In this document: positions 1 through 8,101 of the stretch, one piece after another | Position numbering within the stretch: position 1 is the stretch's first letter | Layout: each line of letters begins with the position of its first letter | From: Mycolicibacterium sp. J2 | GTDB taxonomy: Bacteria; Actinomycetota; Actinomycetes; Mycobacteriales; Mycobacteriaceae | Length of the DNA: 64,000 bases | Direction of reading: 5' to 3' | Assembly: GCF_026240945.1 (NCBI RefSeq) | Contig: NZ_JAPFPY010000023.1 | Location: 1-64,000 of the forward strand | The notes under the pieces: model-generated | Databases searched by the model: none | The model's input: only the letters and a program-made list of their open reading frames with translations | Told to the model about the DNA's origin: nothing | Made by a program: the position numbers and the translations under genes

Positions 1-87
1 GGCGAGTCCTACCGGCTACGCGATCACCACGCCGCCGCGGAAACCCTGCGCCGAACAACCACCGGCACCCACCAACAACTACACTGA
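1..87 (+). CDS. C-terminal end of an IstB-like ATP-binding protein (partial)
   Basis: Only the last 28 codons are inside the window, read in frame from base 1 to the TGA at 85-87. The segment begins GESYRLRD, which resembles the C-terminal strand of IstB/DnaC-type helper ATPases of IS21-family transposons, where a G-(D/E/R)-S-Y-R-(L/M)-R motif lies close to the end. If right, an IS21-like element or remnant lies just to the left. The identification rests on one short motif, so another AAA+ protein is possible. Confidence 0.45.
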   Translation, partial: GESYRLRDHHAAAETLRRTTTGTHQQLH

Positions 88-388
88 CCGCTGCTCACAG
101 GTGAGGAATTTCGGCGAGCACAGCCGGGGATTTTCGATGAGCGCGGTCACAGTCAGGCCGCGTGACCGAAATTGTCACCTGATCGTGCAGCAGACCCACT
201 TCCTGATAGAGCTTGGCACAGGCCTCTTTGGTAGGTGCACCGTCCTCGCGTGAGTCAGATGCATCGGGGTCGGGAGGCATATTAGACACGGCACGACCTT
301 AGGACGGCGGTCTCACATGTCACGCCGACGCGCCGTTTGCTGTGGTGGGTCTGCTCCCGCAGCGCGGGGACAATATGGAGACCTTTCG

Positions 389-415
389 GTCACATCGGTC
401 ACATCTGTCACAGGC
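389..415. repeat. Three tandem 9-bp GTCACA-type repeats beside the tRNA-Lys fragment
   Basis: GTCACATCG, GTCACATCT and GTCACAGGC follow each other at 389-397, 398-406 and 407-415. More GTCAC or GTGAC words lie nearby around 146-180. They sit 50-75 bp from the 3' end of the tRNA-Lys fragment, which is the arrangement expected of arm-type binding sites of a tyrosine integrase. That role is inferred. The rest of 88-730 shows no convincing gene; small reading frames there have no recognisable features. Confidence 0.4.
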
Positions 416-464
416 AGCAAACACTCCGAAACGACAACAACCCTGCCTGAGCAGTGCGTTTGCA

Positions 465-514
465 TGGTGCGCCGTCAGGGTTTCGAACCCCAGACCCGCT
501 GATTAAGAGTCAGC
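465..514 (-). other. 3' fragment of a tRNA-Lys(CTT) gene, probable attachment-site relic
   Basis: On the minus strand this reads as the 3' two thirds of a tRNA-Lys: a 5-bp anticodon stem (498-502 with 510-514) closing the loop CTCTTAA with anticodon CTT, a variable region, a T arm with TTCGAAA loop, an acceptor 3' strand ACGGCGC, discriminator A and an encoded CCA (465-467). Upstream sequence lacks a matching 5' acceptor strand (GCGCCGT expected) and a normal D arm, so it is not a working tRNA. Duplication of a tRNA 3' half from the anticodon loop onward is the usual mark left by tyrosine-integrase elements. Confidence 0.7.
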
Positions 515-660
515 GGCTGTCAGCGATGCCTGGGCTACCGGCGTCGCCGCGAAAACGTCAGAGTAGCCCTATCTGCTCAGGTTCCTCGACGCTAGACCCG
601 TTAAACTCCACCAGCGTATGACGGATCAATGGACGGTTTTTACGCCACTGGTTGGTCGAA

Positions 661-704
661 GTCAAACAACCAGAACGCTATTTATCGACAATAGGTTGTT
701 TGAC
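661..704. promoter_or_regulatory. 11-bp perfect inverted repeat, probable operator of the AbiE pair
   Basis: GTCAAACAACC at 661-671 is exactly complementary to GGTTGTTTGAC at 694-704, with a 22-bp spacer. The right arm covers a -35-like TTGTTT (696-701) that lies 17 bp from a -10-like TAGAGT (719-724). TAGAGT is 7 nt before the GTG at 732, so the transcript is probably leaderless. AbiEi antitoxins are known to repress their own operon by binding inverted repeats at the promoter; assigning this site to the adjacent gene is inference. Confidence 0.6.
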
Positions 705-731
705 AAGTAGTCACTGAGTAGAGTAGTAGAC

Positions 732-1691
732 GTGCTCTCTGCTTCGATTCCTGCCCGCTTGGTCGACGCAGGCGTGCGGATGGTGACTGGTGATGCACAC
801 AGCATCACATACCGAATCGATGGCCGCGCCGTAGTAGCGGACCTGGTTCTGGCAGAACGTGTGCCATCTCCGGCCGCAGTCCTTAGTCGTGTGCGCCGCC
901 ATCCAGGCCGCCGCGTATTCGTGGTGTGCGAGACCATCTCAGATGAGGCACGTTCAGCGCTCCTGGCTCAGGCTGACGTGGATCTCAGCGTCGGCAGCAC
1001 CGGCGAACTGGTGCTCTCCGGGCGAACCTACCGAACGCCAACACCAGGACGGCCGCCCCGCGCCGCCAGCGAGCGCAGCTGGCGGCGGCGGGCGGCTGAA
1101 CGGGTCTGTGTGCTTACGCGCGGTCACCTCCGCCAACGCGACATTGCCGCGGCCATCGGAGTTAGCCAGCAGGCGGTGTCCAAAATGACCGAGAAGGATC
1201 CGCTGCCGGACACGCCGATGACCGAGGCTGCGCGCCGGGAGCTCCTGGTGAAACTGGCATTGGTACCTGCGGACAGCGGACTTGTCGAAACGTACTGGTA
1301 TGGAATGGATCCGGTAGTGGAGCAGGTGCGCAGTGCGACCCGACTCGGCGCCGAGCTCACCGTGCCGATCCTTGCTGGCGGCGAGGTCGCCGCCGACGTC
1401 CTGCGACCGTGGCGGGTACCAACCAGAGGTCTGGTCTATGCCAAAGAACTGGTCGACCTCTCCGAGTTCGGTTTGGTGGAGGCCACCGCCGAGGAAGCGA
1501 CCTTGACTGTGCGGGTTCCCGCCGACCCGACCGTCTGGACGACCGCGGCCTGGTGGCGGCGGATTCGTGATACGCAGCGTTCCGACATCATCACTGTGGA
1601 TCCAGTGATTGCGCTTCAGGACCTCAGCGGCGGTGCCGATCTTGGCGACGGTGCACCGCAGCATCTCAGCGACTGGATCGTGCACCGGTGA
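732..1691 (+). CDS. AbiEi-like antitoxin / HTH regulator (type IV toxin-antitoxin)
   Basis: This 319-residue cytoplasmic protein has an N-terminal alpha/beta region (about 1-100), a helix-turn-helix near residues 128-155 (RDIAAAIGVSQQAVSKM) and a C-terminal alpha/beta region with the phrase DPVIALQDL. It is followed, with a 4-nt GTGA overlap, by a nucleotidyltransferase-like gene. That gene pairing is typical of type IV (AbiE) toxin-antitoxin modules, where the first protein is a DNA-binding antitoxin. The HTH lies in the middle rather than at the N-terminus as in classical AbiEi, so the family assignment is tentative. The GTG start fits a leaderless promoter at 696-724 overlapping an inverted repeat. 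Confidence 0.55.
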   Translation: MLSASIPARLVDAGVRMVTGDAHSITYRIDGRAVVADLVLAERVPSPAAVLSRVRRHPGRRVFVVCETISDEARSALLAQADVDLSVGSTGELVLSGRTYRTPTPGRPPRAASERSWRRRAAERVCVLTRGHLRQRDIAAAIGVSQQAVSKMTEKDPLPDTPMTEAARRELLVKLALVPADSGLVETYWYGMDPVVEQVRSATRLGAELTVPILAGGEVAADVLRPWRVPTRGLVYAKELVDLSEFGLVEATAEEATLTVRVPADPTVWTTAAWWRRIRDTQRSDIITVDPVIALQDLSGGADLGDGAPQHLSDWIVHR

Positions 1692-2431
1692 CCGGAACAG
1701 CATCGGTGCAAATCGCCTGCACTGCGGTGGCCGACGACAACGGAATGCGTGCACTGCGCGACGTGGCCGCAGTCACTGCCGACATCGAGTACCGCGTCAT
1801 CGGCGGTCACATGGTGCGACTGCTGCGGCACGTCTACAACGTGTCGGGCATACCGCGACTGACCTCCGACGCAGACACCGGGATCGACGTCAACGTGGCG
1901 TCCACCGGGAACCTCCACGATCGACTCACCGCACTGGGGTACACCGCTGAGTGCGGCAACCGCTACGAGCGGGGTGAGCAAGCGGTCGACCTCTTAGTTC
2001 CCACCGCAGCCAAACCAGGCAAGCGGATCATCGGCGAACGAGCCTTCGACGGAGCGCCAGGGCTGCGGTTGGCGCTCGCCCTACCGCCGATCGAAGTCGC
2101 CGTCACAGCCCGACTCACCGACGGCGACACGGTTGAGTTCGAAGTTCCGGTTCCCGACGTCGAGGCAGCATTCGTGTTGAAGATGCTGGCACGTACCGTT
2201 CGCGACTCCGAACGTGACCTCCAGGATATCGAGACACTACTGGAGATCGTCGCGTCACAACCCGATTACCACGCTTCGCCGTGGCGCCTGGGCGACCCCA
2301 AGATCACAAAGGCCGGCGAGCGCGGCGACGCTGCGCGTGTGGCAGCGCAGATGATCTCCAGTCCGCCGACGAGGGTGCCGGCCAGAGTGCGGGCGCTGCT
2401 CCGGCGCCATGTCGCCATCGTGTCGCGATGA
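1688..2431 (+). CDS. AbiEii-like nucleotidyltransferase (toxin component)
   Basis: The protein has 247 residues. An N-terminal nucleotidyltransferase signature is visible: IGGHMVRLL at about 38-46, followed by an acidic stretch SDADTGIDV at about 59-67. This matches the GG(H/S)xxxLL and TxDxD pattern of the DNA polymerase beta-like AbiEii/AbiGii toxins, which modify RNA or proteins when freed from the antitoxin. The GTG start overlaps the upstream stop by 4 nt, implying translational coupling. It could instead be a non-toxic minimal nucleotidyltransferase. The substrate cannot be read from the sequence. Confidence 0.55.
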   Translation: MTGTASVQIACTAVADDNGMRALRDVAAVTADIEYRVIGGHMVRLLRHVYNVSGIPRLTSDADTGIDVNVASTGNLHDRLTALGYTAECGNRYERGEQAVDLLVPTAAKPGKRIIGERAFDGAPGLRLALALPPIEVAVTARLTDGDTVEFEVPVPDVEAAFVLKMLARTVRDSERDLQDIETLLEIVASQPDYHASPWRLGDPKITKAGERGDAARVAAQMISSPPTRVPARVRALLRRHVAIVSR

Positions 2432-2596
2432 CGCACCAGCAGACAGTCGTTCGTTTCCGTGCGGCTACGCCGAGCGAAACGGTTTCGGTCTCGACGGAGC
2501 CGGCAAATGCTGAGCCGGAGCATTGACATGGCTGCTGGCTGCGCGGGTCCCCACGCCGGTGGCAATAACGGCTAGGTCGTTGTCGGCGGAGCGGCG

Positions 2597-2602
2597 TAGT
2601 CT
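2597..2602 (+). promoter_or_regulatory. Probable -10 box of the CBASS operon (leaderless)
   Basis: TAGTCT ends 6 nt before the ATG at 2609, the spacing of mycobacterial leaderless promoters. It supports 2609 as the start of the patatin gene and so strengthens the case that the reading-frame change at about 2760 is a genuine disruption. No good -35 box is seen. The gap 2432-2608 holds nothing else recognisable. Confidence 0.4.
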
Positions 2603-2608
2603 AGTTAC

Positions 2609-3722
2609 ATGGATGTAGTTCCCGCGACGCCTGCCAACCTTGGTAATGGTACGTCCTCGCCGGGACCTGGCGAATTCGCCGCGCAGGTCTATCCAGCAGC
2701 CGAGCGCGAGGCGGCTGGCCCGCGCCCCGAGCGCTTCCAGGTCCTCGCTCTCGATGGAGGGCGCCAAGGCGTTGTTCACTGCGCATGTGCTTGCACGTCT
2801 GGAGCAGGATCTGGGCGTTAGGATCACCGATTCCTTCGACCTCATTGCTGGCACGTCGGCGGGCGGCATCGTCGCACTGGGTCTCGGTGCGGGCCTCACG
2901 CCGAAGGAGATTGTCTCCCACTACGAAGAACTGGTCGAGAAAGTCTTTCCGGCGTCGAGGCGGCGAGGATGGCGCCGACCACGGCAGCTGAGATCGCCCA
3001 TCTATGACGCAGAGGCGCTGCGGCAAGCGTTGACCGGCGTCCTCGGAGCCCGACTCCTTGGCGACAGCACGAAGCGACTCGTCATTCCCGCGTGGGATGT
3101 ACAACGCGGGGCCGTGCACATCTTCAAGACTCCGCACCACACACGGCTGACCCGCGACTGGCGCATACCGATGGTGGACGTTGCACTGGCGACCTCGGCG
3201 GCGCCGCTGTACTTCCCCGCGGCGTACGTCGACGGACACAGGCTCATTGACGGCGGAGTATGGGCCAACAACCCGGCTGTCGTCGCGATCGCCGAGGCCG
3301 TCAGCATGCTCGGTGTTCCTCTCGACGCGATTACCGTCCTCAACGTCGGCACCATTGATCAGCTGACCGATCACCCCAAGCGCTTGGACCGCGGCGGACT
3401 CTTACACTGGGCAAGACCGATTGCCCCGCTGATCCTTAACGCCAGCAGCCGTGGCGGACAGGGCCTCGCCGAACACTTGATCGGCAAATCCAACTACACG
3501 CGCTTCGACGCTCTAGTGCCCGGCGGCCTCTACGCACTGGACTCGGCGGACCCAAAGGACGTGGCCGGCCTCGCTGCCTCAGTCAGCCGAGAACTCAGCC
3601 CTAGCTACACCGCGAAATTCGCTGACCACCAGGCGCCCGCATACACACCGGTGAACGGACGCCGACACCGCGACGATCCGGGCAGCATTTCACACACGGA
3701 GGCCCCCAATGCAACTCGCTGA
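2609..3722 (+). pseudogene. CapV-like patatin phospholipase, CBASS effector, apparent frameshift
   Basis: Reading from the ATG at 2609 gives a start followed by RFQVLALDGG, the first strand of the patatin fold, but that frame stops at 2821. The rest of the protein (GAKALFTAHVL..., nucleophile motif GTSAGG, catalytic Asp motif LIDGGVWANNP) is in another frame and runs to 3722. Two extra bases in the G tract at 2759-2761 would restore the oxyanion-hole motif DGGGAKALF. CapV enzymes are membrane-degrading phospholipases switched on by a cyclic dinucleotide from the neighbouring CD-NTase. Starting downstream (GTG or ATG near 2640 or 2754) would lose the glycine-rich loop. A sequencing error, an inactivating indel or a slippage site are all possible. 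The 3' end overlaps the next gene by 14 nt. Confidence 0.75.
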
Positions 3723-4722
3723 CCACTTCAACGTCTTGCTGAAAGACACGGTCAATCTCAGCCAGTTCAAACTGGACCTACTCAACCAGCGCGTCGAAGC
3801 CATCTATAAGGCACTCAAAGCCGACGTCGAAATCGGTGCGCTGATCACCGGCAAGACGCCGCAAGGCTCCTGGGCACACCGCACGATCATCAACCCCGTC
3901 GGTGACAACGAGTTCGACGCCGACTTCATGCTCGACATGAGCCAGAACCCGGACTGGGCCGACAACCCCAAGACCTACATCGATGAGGTCTACGCAGCCC
4001 TGCATCGGCACAGCACCTACGGCACCATGCCGCACTCACGTAAGTGCCGCTGCGCGCGGCTCGTCTACGCCAACTCCATGCACGTCGACATCGTCCCTCA
4101 CCTCAACCTGGCCGACGGTCGAGAGGTCATCGTCAACCGCGACGACAACGAGTGGGAGCTGACCAACCCGCAGGGTTTCACCGATTGGATGAAGAAACAG
4201 GACTCTATCGCCAGCGGGAACTTACGCAAAGTGATCAGACTCATGAAATACCTTCGTGATCACAAGAATTCGTTCACCGGCACACGTTCAGTCCTGCTGA
4301 CCACCATGCTGGGGGAGCAGGTAACAGACTTGCGCAAGCTCCTGGACCCGAGTTACTACAGCAACGTCCCCACAACTCTTCTTCATGTCGTGCAAGACCT
4401 CGACACCTGGTTGCAAGCGAACCCGATCAAGCCCTCCATCGCCGACCCGTCCGGTTCCGGCGTGACGTTCGACCACCGGTGGGGACCAGACCCCGAGAGC
4501 GCTCAGGCGACCTACAGCTACTTCCGTGACCGAATCCACGTGCATGCCGCCGACATCGAAGCGGCCTACGAGGAGAAAGACAAAGACCGCAGTGTCCAGC
4601 TGTGGCAGAACATCTTCGGCGACGGATTCAAGGCGCCGGCCACAACAACCGCTAGCGCGAAGTTTCCAGCAGCCACCTCTGCCGCGGACTCAACAGTGGG
4701 GCGCTCTGGTCGGGCAGGGTGA
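3709..4722 (+). CDS. CD-NTase (cGAS/DncV-like nucleotidyltransferase), CBASS signal synthase
   Basis: The protein has 337 residues with the nucleotidyltransferase motif GKTPQGSW (about 48-55), the metal-binding pair FDAD (D70, D72) and a third acidic residue in HVDIVPH (D127). These define the CD-NTase family, which makes cyclic oligonucleotides in response to phage. The upstream partner is a patatin, as in capV-dncV operons. The protein ends in Ala-Gly, fitting the known mechanism in which Cap2 joins the CD-NTase C-terminus to a target. A GGAGG ribosome binding site precedes the ATG, and the stop overlaps the next start by 4 nt. The exact clade and the nucleotide made cannot be told from this sequence. 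Confidence 0.88.
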   Translation: MQLADHFNVLLKDTVNLSQFKLDLLNQRVEAIYKALKADVEIGALITGKTPQGSWAHRTIINPVGDNEFDADFMLDMSQNPDWADNPKTYIDEVYAALHRHSTYGTMPHSRKCRCARLVYANSMHVDIVPHLNLADGREVIVNRDDNEWELTNPQGFTDWMKKQDSIASGNLRKVIRLMKYLRDHKNSFTGTRSVLLTTMLGEQVTDLRKLLDPSYYSNVPTTLLHVVQDLDTWLQANPIKPSIADPSGSGVTFDHRWGPDPESAQATYSYFRDRIHVHAADIEAAYEEKDKDRSVQLWQNIFGDGFKAPATTTASAKFPAATSAADSTVGRSGRAG

Positions 4723-6494
4723 CCAGACGCCACCAGCCCACGCTGACGGGCTGGCAGAAGCATCTCCTCGCCGAACTCAAAGCGCTAGCGCAACAACGTC
4801 CCAACGAAATCCAGGTCCGAGGAAGACCCACGCTCGACGCTAGCGGCGAGGCGTCGCTCCGCATCTCGCTACGCACGGCCGCCATCCCGCATCATCCGGG
4901 TGGCCTGCAACTTCAAGAGACCGAGGAGTTCATCCTTCAGCTTCGCCCCTCTTCGTACTCGCTACCGGCTATCGACGTTGATCACACTCGGTTTCTCGGC
5001 TACCCCCATGTGCTCGCGGGTCAACGACTATGCATCTATTTGGATCCTTCACGGGAATGGCAGCCGACGCTTGGTGTGGCCGGCCTACTCACCCGCCTTT
5101 GGGACTGGCTCGTCGACGCGGCCGCCGGAAACTTCCACGCCGCCACCGCCATGTACCACGCTGTTGGCGGAGTGCCGCATCAGGCACATGACACACCGAC
5201 GATCGTTACCCGAGAACCCGGACCGGCGAAGCGCCACCAAACGGCTCACCTGATCGCCCGGTCAACGCACCGATACGACCTGACGTACTCGCCTGGAGCT
5301 GCCGGGCATCGCGTACCGGTAATTACCCTGGCCACCGCGCTGCCGTTCGGTGCCGCATCCACATTCGCGCTACTGCTTGCTCTCCTGGACGACCCCTACC
5401 TTGACCGCCTCGAAGGACGGGCTCCCCGGATCGCACCGCAATCGCCGGCGTTCCTCACCGCCCTCCTGGCGAGTGCGTTACGAAATCACCACGACGCCGA
5501 GCAATACTTCGTCCTCGCCGTGCCGCACCCCGCTGGAGGCCCACCCCACCTCTTGGGCGGACGGCTCCCCACCCCAACGGCGAATGCGCTCCGCGAGGTC
5601 GCGCAGCAACGGGGTGTGGGGATTGTTCTCGACCCCGCGAAGATCAACACTGAAATCCCGATTGAGTGGTGCAGGATGTCCGACGAACGACCCGAAGTGA
5701 CAACCCGTCGCGACGACGGCCGCCCCGTGAACGGATTTCAAGGAAAGACTGTCCACATCTGGGGCTGCGGCGGGCTCGGATCATGGATCGCCGAATTCAT
5801 CGCTCGCGCAGGAGCATCGGAGATCACCGTGTGCGACCCTGGCATCGTCACCGGCGGCTTGCTCGTCCGACAAAACTACGTCGAAGACGACATTGGCCGT
5901 TCCAAAGCCGAGGCACTCGCTGGACGGCTCCGCGCGATCCGTGATGACCTGACGGTCACCGTCGCAGAAGGGCACCTCCCAGAAGACCACACGTCGTGCC
6001 TGGCAGCGGATCTCATCATCGACGCCACAGTGAACAACGGCATCACGAGCTGTCTCGATGCGTTGGCAACTGCGCCGACGCGAAAGGCATTGATCGCTCA
6101 GGTCGCCACAGACGCTCGCTCTGGCACGCTCGGCCTAGCCGTGCTGTGCGCCGCAAGCGCAACAGCGACAGTTTCCAGCATCGATCAAGACGCTGGCCGA
6201 ACAATCCAGGGCGACAGCGGACTTGAGCTCTACCACACGCTGTGGCAAGAACCCAGCGATGACGAACTTATACCAACCAGGGGCTGCTCGGTCCCCACAT
6301 TCCACGGCTCGGCAGCCGACCTCGTAGCGGTCGCAGCCACACTCGTCAACCTGATCGGAAGCCACCTCCAACAACCGGACTCCGCGGTTTCGGGCACACA
6401 CCTCATCGCTCTGCCGCACGCGGCCAGCGGCCCCCGACACCACTTCCTCCCCGGTGTAACGCACCCCATGGATCACACAGCAGGGACAGAATGA
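4719..6494 (+). CDS. Cap2-like E2-E1 fusion, CBASS conjugation enzyme
   Basis: This 591-residue protein has an N-terminal E2-like domain with a candidate catalytic Cys in QRLCIYLDP (about C104). A C-terminal ThiF/E1 adenylation domain follows: Rossmann loop GCGGLGSW (about 350), RQNY...DIGRSKAEAL, the acidic DATVNN, and an E1 catalytic Cys in TRGCSVPTF (about C522). Cap2 forms a thioester with the CD-NTase C-terminus and attaches it to a target, priming it for signalling. Length and domain order match the type II CBASS family. Starts overlap on both sides (GTGA at 4719, ATGA at 6491), so the operon is tightly coupled. No JAB protease (Cap3) is found nearby. Confidence 0.85.
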   Translation: MTRRHQPTLTGWQKHLLAELKALAQQRPNEIQVRGRPTLDASGEASLRISLRTAAIPHHPGGLQLQETEEFILQLRPSSYSLPAIDVDHTRFLGYPHVLAGQRLCIYLDPSREWQPTLGVAGLLTRLWDWLVDAAAGNFHAATAMYHAVGGVPHQAHDTPTIVTREPGPAKRHQTAHLIARSTHRYDLTYSPGAAGHRVPVITLATALPFGAASTFALLLALLDDPYLDRLEGRAPRIAPQSPAFLTALLASALRNHHDAEQYFVLAVPHPAGGPPHLLGGRLPTPTANALREVAQQRGVGIVLDPAKINTEIPIEWCRMSDERPEVTTRRDDGRPVNGFQGKTVHIWGCGGLGSWIAEFIARAGASEITVCDPGIVTGGLLVRQNYVEDDIGRSKAEALAGRLRAIRDDLTVTVAEGHLPEDHTSCLAADLIIDATVNNGITSCLDALATAPTRKALIAQVATDARSGTLGLAVLCAASATATVSSIDQDAGRTIQGDSGLELYHTLWQEPSDDELIPTRGCSVPTFHGSAADLVAVAATLVNLIGSHLQQPDSAVSGTHLIALPHAASGPRHHFLPGVTHPMDHTAGTE

Positions 6495-6733
6495 GGGCAA
6501 CGGAACGTCAACGCAATGCCCCATCAGAGGGCGTCATTGTCGAGCGTCTTCGCACCGAGGCAACCAACTGGATCAACGCCGTGGCGCTCCAATCAGGACG
6601 CATCGACCGACGCTTCAACAAGCGGCACGCCGACCACGTGGAACTCCAAACTCTTGAACGTGACCTGCACTTCTTCCTGTTAGCGGCGGTACGCCTTCGC
6701 CGCTGTATCGAGCAGGTGTCTCGATACCAGTAA
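6491..6733 (+). CDS. Unknown 80-residue protein, fourth gene of the CBASS operon
   Basis: The ATG overlaps the cap2 stop by 4 nt, so it is almost certainly co-translated with the CBASS genes. The protein is rich in Arg, His and Glu and looks fully helical, with a hydrophobic stretch HFFLLAAVRL near 63-72. It has no JAB metal motif (HxH...SxxD), so it is not a Cap3 deconjugase, yet it occupies the position of cap3 in the canonical order. It ends abruptly after RCIEQVSRYQ and may be the N-terminal remnant of a longer helical protein. No function is assigned. Confidence 0.6.
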   Translation: MRATERQRNAPSEGVIVERLRTEATNWINAVALQSGRIDRRFNKRHADHVELQTLERDLHFFLLAAVRLRRCIEQVSRYQ

Positions 6734-7082
6734 AGAAAGTTCTCACATCGCAGGTCAGCGACGGTCAGGCTATTGGTCCGGCCTGCCGCTCGCGGCGTCT
6801 CGATGCGGCGAGCAGCGAGGGCAGCTGCGCCTCGTCGTGATGCCAGCCCTGTGGCCTGCGACTTAGTTCCGGCGCCGGTCGTGGGTGCATGTATGCGTGG
6901 CGGCGGACGGAGGGCGGAGCGCAGGGAGCGGCGCGGACGGGAGCGCCAGCGGACGGGAGCAGAGCGAGCGTAGCGAAGCCTGCTGGTGGCCGCCGGTTCC
7001 TGCGGGTCGCGGGTGTCCAGGATCTGCGCCATCAGCCGCGACGGGGCTGCGGCATGGTGCTGGGGCTCGTAGGCTGGCGGTT
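6734..7082. other. Arg-rich GC-rich gap without a supported gene
   Basis: Several reading frames are open here but their products are low-complexity arginine- or alanine-rich strings with no recognisable domain. The stretch around 6905-6976 repeats CGGACGG/GGGAGC-like words and contains GCGAGCGTAGCGAAGC, a variant of a short motif found at three other places in the window. This is probably the junction between the CBASS module and the integrative element. Confidence 0.5.
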
Positions 7083-7619
7083 GTGAGCGTAGTTTTGGCG
7101 CAGCGTGCACGGCGCGAGGCCGAGGCGCGGCTGGCTGAGCAGCCGCGGCGGTTGGCGCATGTCCGGGGGGTCGCGACGACTGCCGAGCGGTTGAGCCGGC
7201 GTTTCGATGCTCAAACGGCGGACTGTCTGGTCGCGGCGGGGTGGTTGCACGATATCGGTTACGCACCGTCGGTGCGCCGGACCGGTTTTCATCCCCTTGA
7301 TGGAGCGGAGTTCGTGCGATCGGCGGGTTTCGGGGAGCTGGTCGCTTCCTTGGTGGCCTTTCATACCGGAGCGCACGCGGAGGCTGCCGAGCGGGGCTTG
7401 TCGGGTTTGTCCGCGTTCAGCGATCCGCCCAGCAATGTCCTTGATGCGTTGACTTTTTGCGATCTGACGACTGGACCTGACGGGGCGCCGATATCACCGC
7501 GAGATCGACTACGCGACGTGTTGGCGCGTTATGGATCCGAGGACCCGGTGCACCGGGCGGTCGACGCGGGCCGCGACGAATTGTTGGCGGCGGTCCGGCG
7601 AGTACGCGACTGGCTGTAG
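7083..7619 (+). CDS. HD-domain phosphohydrolase
   Basis: The protein has 178 residues. It begins with an arginine-rich helix and the region LAHVRGV, then the metal-binding HD pair in GWLHDIG (about H56/D57), a further His in TGFHPLDGA and another in AFHTG. These are typical of small HD hydrolases acting on nucleotides or phosphoesters. The frame is open further upstream, but the translation there is low-complexity, so the GTG at 7083 is preferred. HD genes next to a Nudix gene and an HTH regulator are a recurring cargo set of actinobacterial integrative elements; the substrate is unknown. Confidence 0.75.
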   Translation: MSVVLAQRARREAEARLAEQPRRLAHVRGVATTAERLSRRFDAQTADCLVAAGWLHDIGYAPSVRRTGFHPLDGAEFVRSAGFGELVASLVAFHTGAHAEAAERGLSGLSAFSDPPSNVLDALTFCDLTTGPDGAPISPRDRLRDVLARYGSEDPVHRAVDAGRDELLAAVRRVRDWL

Positions 7620-7627
7620 CCCAGCGG

Positions 7628-8095
7628 TCAGCCGAGGTAGGGGCTGTCGCGGCGTTGCAGGTAGTGCTCGACGCGCAGTCGCATCGACGGATGCATATCC
7701 AGGCCAGCGATGTCGTCGGGGGCAGTCCAGGCGATGTCGGTGCTTTCGTGGTCGATGGCGAGGGTCCCGCCGAGCACCGTGGTGGCGAACAGTAGCGAGA
7801 ATTGTTGGCGCACTTCGCCATCGGTGAACGCGACCACGTGGTGGGGGTTGGTGTAGACACCGACCAGACCCGTGACTTCGACGTCGAGCCCGGTTTCTTC
7901 TTTGACTTCCCGCACGGCGGTGTCGGCGATGGTTTCGCCGATGTCGTGTCCGCCGCCGGGTAACGCCCACAGGGTGTTGTCGCGGCGTTTGATCAGCAGA
8001 ATACGACCTTGTTCGTCGGTGACGATGGCCGAGGCGGACGGAACGACACTGTTGGGCGCCGGGGCGTTGGGGTCATTGTAGTAGTCGGTGCGCAT
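7628..8095 (-). CDS. Nudix hydrolase (possible Pif-like transfer-immunity factor)
   Basis: The 155-residue protein carries a complete Nudix box at residues 48-70: G48, E54, R62, E63, E66, E67 and G69 are all in place. Nudix enzymes cleave nucleoside diphosphates linked to another group. In the Streptomyces element pSAM2 the Nudix protein Pif gives immunity against redundant transfer, and such genes are common beside AICE regulators. The position here, directly downstream of an HTH regulator and close to TraSA and Rep genes, suggests the same role, but this is inference from context. Confidence 0.85.
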   Translation of the reverse strand: MRTDYYNDPNAPAPNSVVPSASAIVTDEQGRILLIKRRDNTLWALPGGGHDIGETIADTAVREVKEETGLDVEVTGLVGVYTNPHHVVAFTDGEVRQQFSLLFATTVLGGTLAIDHESTDIAWTAPDDIAGLDMHPSMRLRVEHYLQRRDSPYLG

Positions 8096-8101
8096 CGGGG
8101 G

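Noticed and set aside
95..289. 64-codon minus-strand frame near the left edge
   Set aside because: No ribosome binding site, domain or operon context; the product looks like chance translation of the repeat-containing att region.
317..502. 61-codon plus-strand frame covering the direct repeats and tRNA-Lys fragment
   Set aside because: It merely translates the GTCACA repeats (SVTSVTSVT) and the tRNA fragment.
465..545. A complete tRNA-Lys gene
   Set aside because: The 5' acceptor strand matches the 3' strand at only about five of seven positions, the D arm is not normal, and the total length is too long.
6508..7266. Long minus-strand frame across the end of the CBASS operon
   Set aside because: The product is an Arg/Pro/Ala-rich string antisense to the 80-residue gene and the HD gene, without any domain.
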